A stretch of DNA of 5,108 bases, from NCBI GenBank assembly GCA_020697635.1, contig JAEHCT010000116.1, positions 1-5,108 on the forward strand. The letters run 5' to 3'. Below the pieces are notes generated by a model, which saw nothing but the letters and a program-made list of their open reading frames with translations, was not told where the DNA came from and ran no database searches. The position numbers and the translations under genes were made by a program. Shown here piece after piece: positions 4,536 to 5,108 of the stretch (within the stretch, counting starts at the first letter, position 1; the number at the start of each line of letters is the position of its first letter). Origin of the DNA: Candidatus Bathyarchaeota archaeon. Lineage in GTDB: Archaea; Thermoproteota; Bathyarchaeia; TCS64.

Positions 4536-5108
4536 CTTAGATACGTCGGCGCGGCGATGTCGGTGCGGTAGTGGAGCCTACCCTTCACCTCTCCGACATC
4601 GGAGTATACCTTCTCCCGCGCCTCCGAGACCGTTCCTCCTCTGCCCAAGAGGGCAACGGAGCGGCTCCCCGTGGTCTTCACGACGCCATCGTCGTCGTAG
4701 ACCGACGCGTAGTAGATCTCGCTGTGCCTCGTCTCACCCACCGTTATAGGCTGGTCTCTCAACGGGTTGACCGGGTAACCCTCAGGGGTCAGGTAGACGC
4801 ACACAGTCGCCTCCTCGGCGAACCTAGTCTCGGGGAGCCTTCCCTCGACGATGCCGAAGCCAACCTCCAATAGGGGCGTCTCCAGCAGCGCCAGCACGTT
4901 AATCGCCTCGGGGTCCCCGAACCGGGCGTTGTACTCGATGAGGTAGACACCCCTCTCGGTGTTCATGAAGCCGCCGTACAGAACACCCTGGTAGAGGCCC
5001 ACGCTCCCGGACAAGGCTTCCACCGTCCTCTCCATGATCTCGACACCCTCATCAACGGCCTCCAGGGACAGATCAGGCATACCGTGGTCGGGGCAGCTGA
5101 AGCTCCCC
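4529..5108 (-). CDS. purD: Phosphoribosylamine-glycine ligase (GAR synthetase), C-terminal part
   Basis: The window edge cuts this gene; about 193 codons are visible, roughly the C-terminal 40-45% of a normal PurD. PurD joins glycine to phosphoribosylamine with ATP in the second step of purine synthesis, in the cytoplasm. The frame continues through the edge, where it reads GSFSCPDHGMPDLS, so the ATG at 5080 is internal rather than the start. Diagnostic segments are TERGVYLIEYNARFGDPEAINVLALL, with the Glu and Asn that bind magnesium-ATP in ATP-grasp enzymes, and then the C-terminal domain with TVCVYLTPEGYP, SRSVALLGRGGTVSEAREKVY and the closing LHYRTDI. The Cys/His-containing SCPDHG resembles the archaeal branch of the family. 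The TAA stop lies inside the predicted scpB promoter. Confidence 0.93.
   Translation of the reverse strand, partial: GSFSCPDHGMPDLSLEAVDEGVEIMERTVEALSGSVGLYQGVLYGGFMNTERGVYLIEYNARFGDPEAINVLALLETPLLEVGFGIVEGRLPETRFAEEATVCVYLTPEGYPVNPLRDQPITVGETRHSEIYYASVYDDDGVVKTTGSRSVALLGRGGTVSEAREKVYSDVGEVKGRLHYRTDIAAPTYLSF

Overview
The window looks like a GC-rich archaeal chromosome segment. The evidence is a purD of the archaeal type, an archaeal ScpB, an AIM24/TIGR00266 protein, TATA-like A/T boxes about 25-30 bases before several genes, GGAGGTGA-type ribosome binding sites beside apparently leaderless starts, and free use of AGG/AGA and ATA codons. I cannot fix the phylum: a thermophilic lineage is plausible but not shown. 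Nothing points to a phage, plasmid, IS element or CRISPR array.

Layout. At 1-48 there may be the last codons of a plus-strand gene. A tRNA-Ala(UGC)-like gene follows on the minus strand (50-125) with several unexpected stem mismatches. The 78-base spacer 126-203 seems to hold back-to-back promoters, one for the tRNA and one for a plus-strand HAD hydrolase (204-878). Everything else is on the minus strand. Read in the direction of transcription (right to left), it is: the C-terminal part of purD (5108 to 4529); scpB (4492 to 3950); a membrane-anchored or secreted DNase I-like nuclease (3949 to 3014) whose TTG start directly abuts the scpB stop; a 168-base spacer; a 43-residue one-helix membrane protein (2845 to 2714); a zinc-ribbon plus TM2-like membrane protein (2708 to 2364); an AIM24-family protein (2300 to 1602); and a second HAD hydrolase (1594 to 875) whose end overlaps the end of the first by a few bases.

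How the genes may fit together. There seem to be two minus-strand transcription units. The first is purD-scpB-DNase, with an internal promoter for scpB. It mixes purine synthesis, chromosome condensation and an extracytoplasmic nuclease, so it is a positional rather than an obvious functional group. The second is small membrane protein, zinc-ribbon/TM2 protein, AIM24 and HAD, which resembles a small membrane-associated cassette of unknown role. The points most worth a second look are the DNase I-like enzyme, which keeps nearly the whole animal DNase I active-site pattern but has lost both disulfides; the 43-residue gene; and the poorly paired tRNA.
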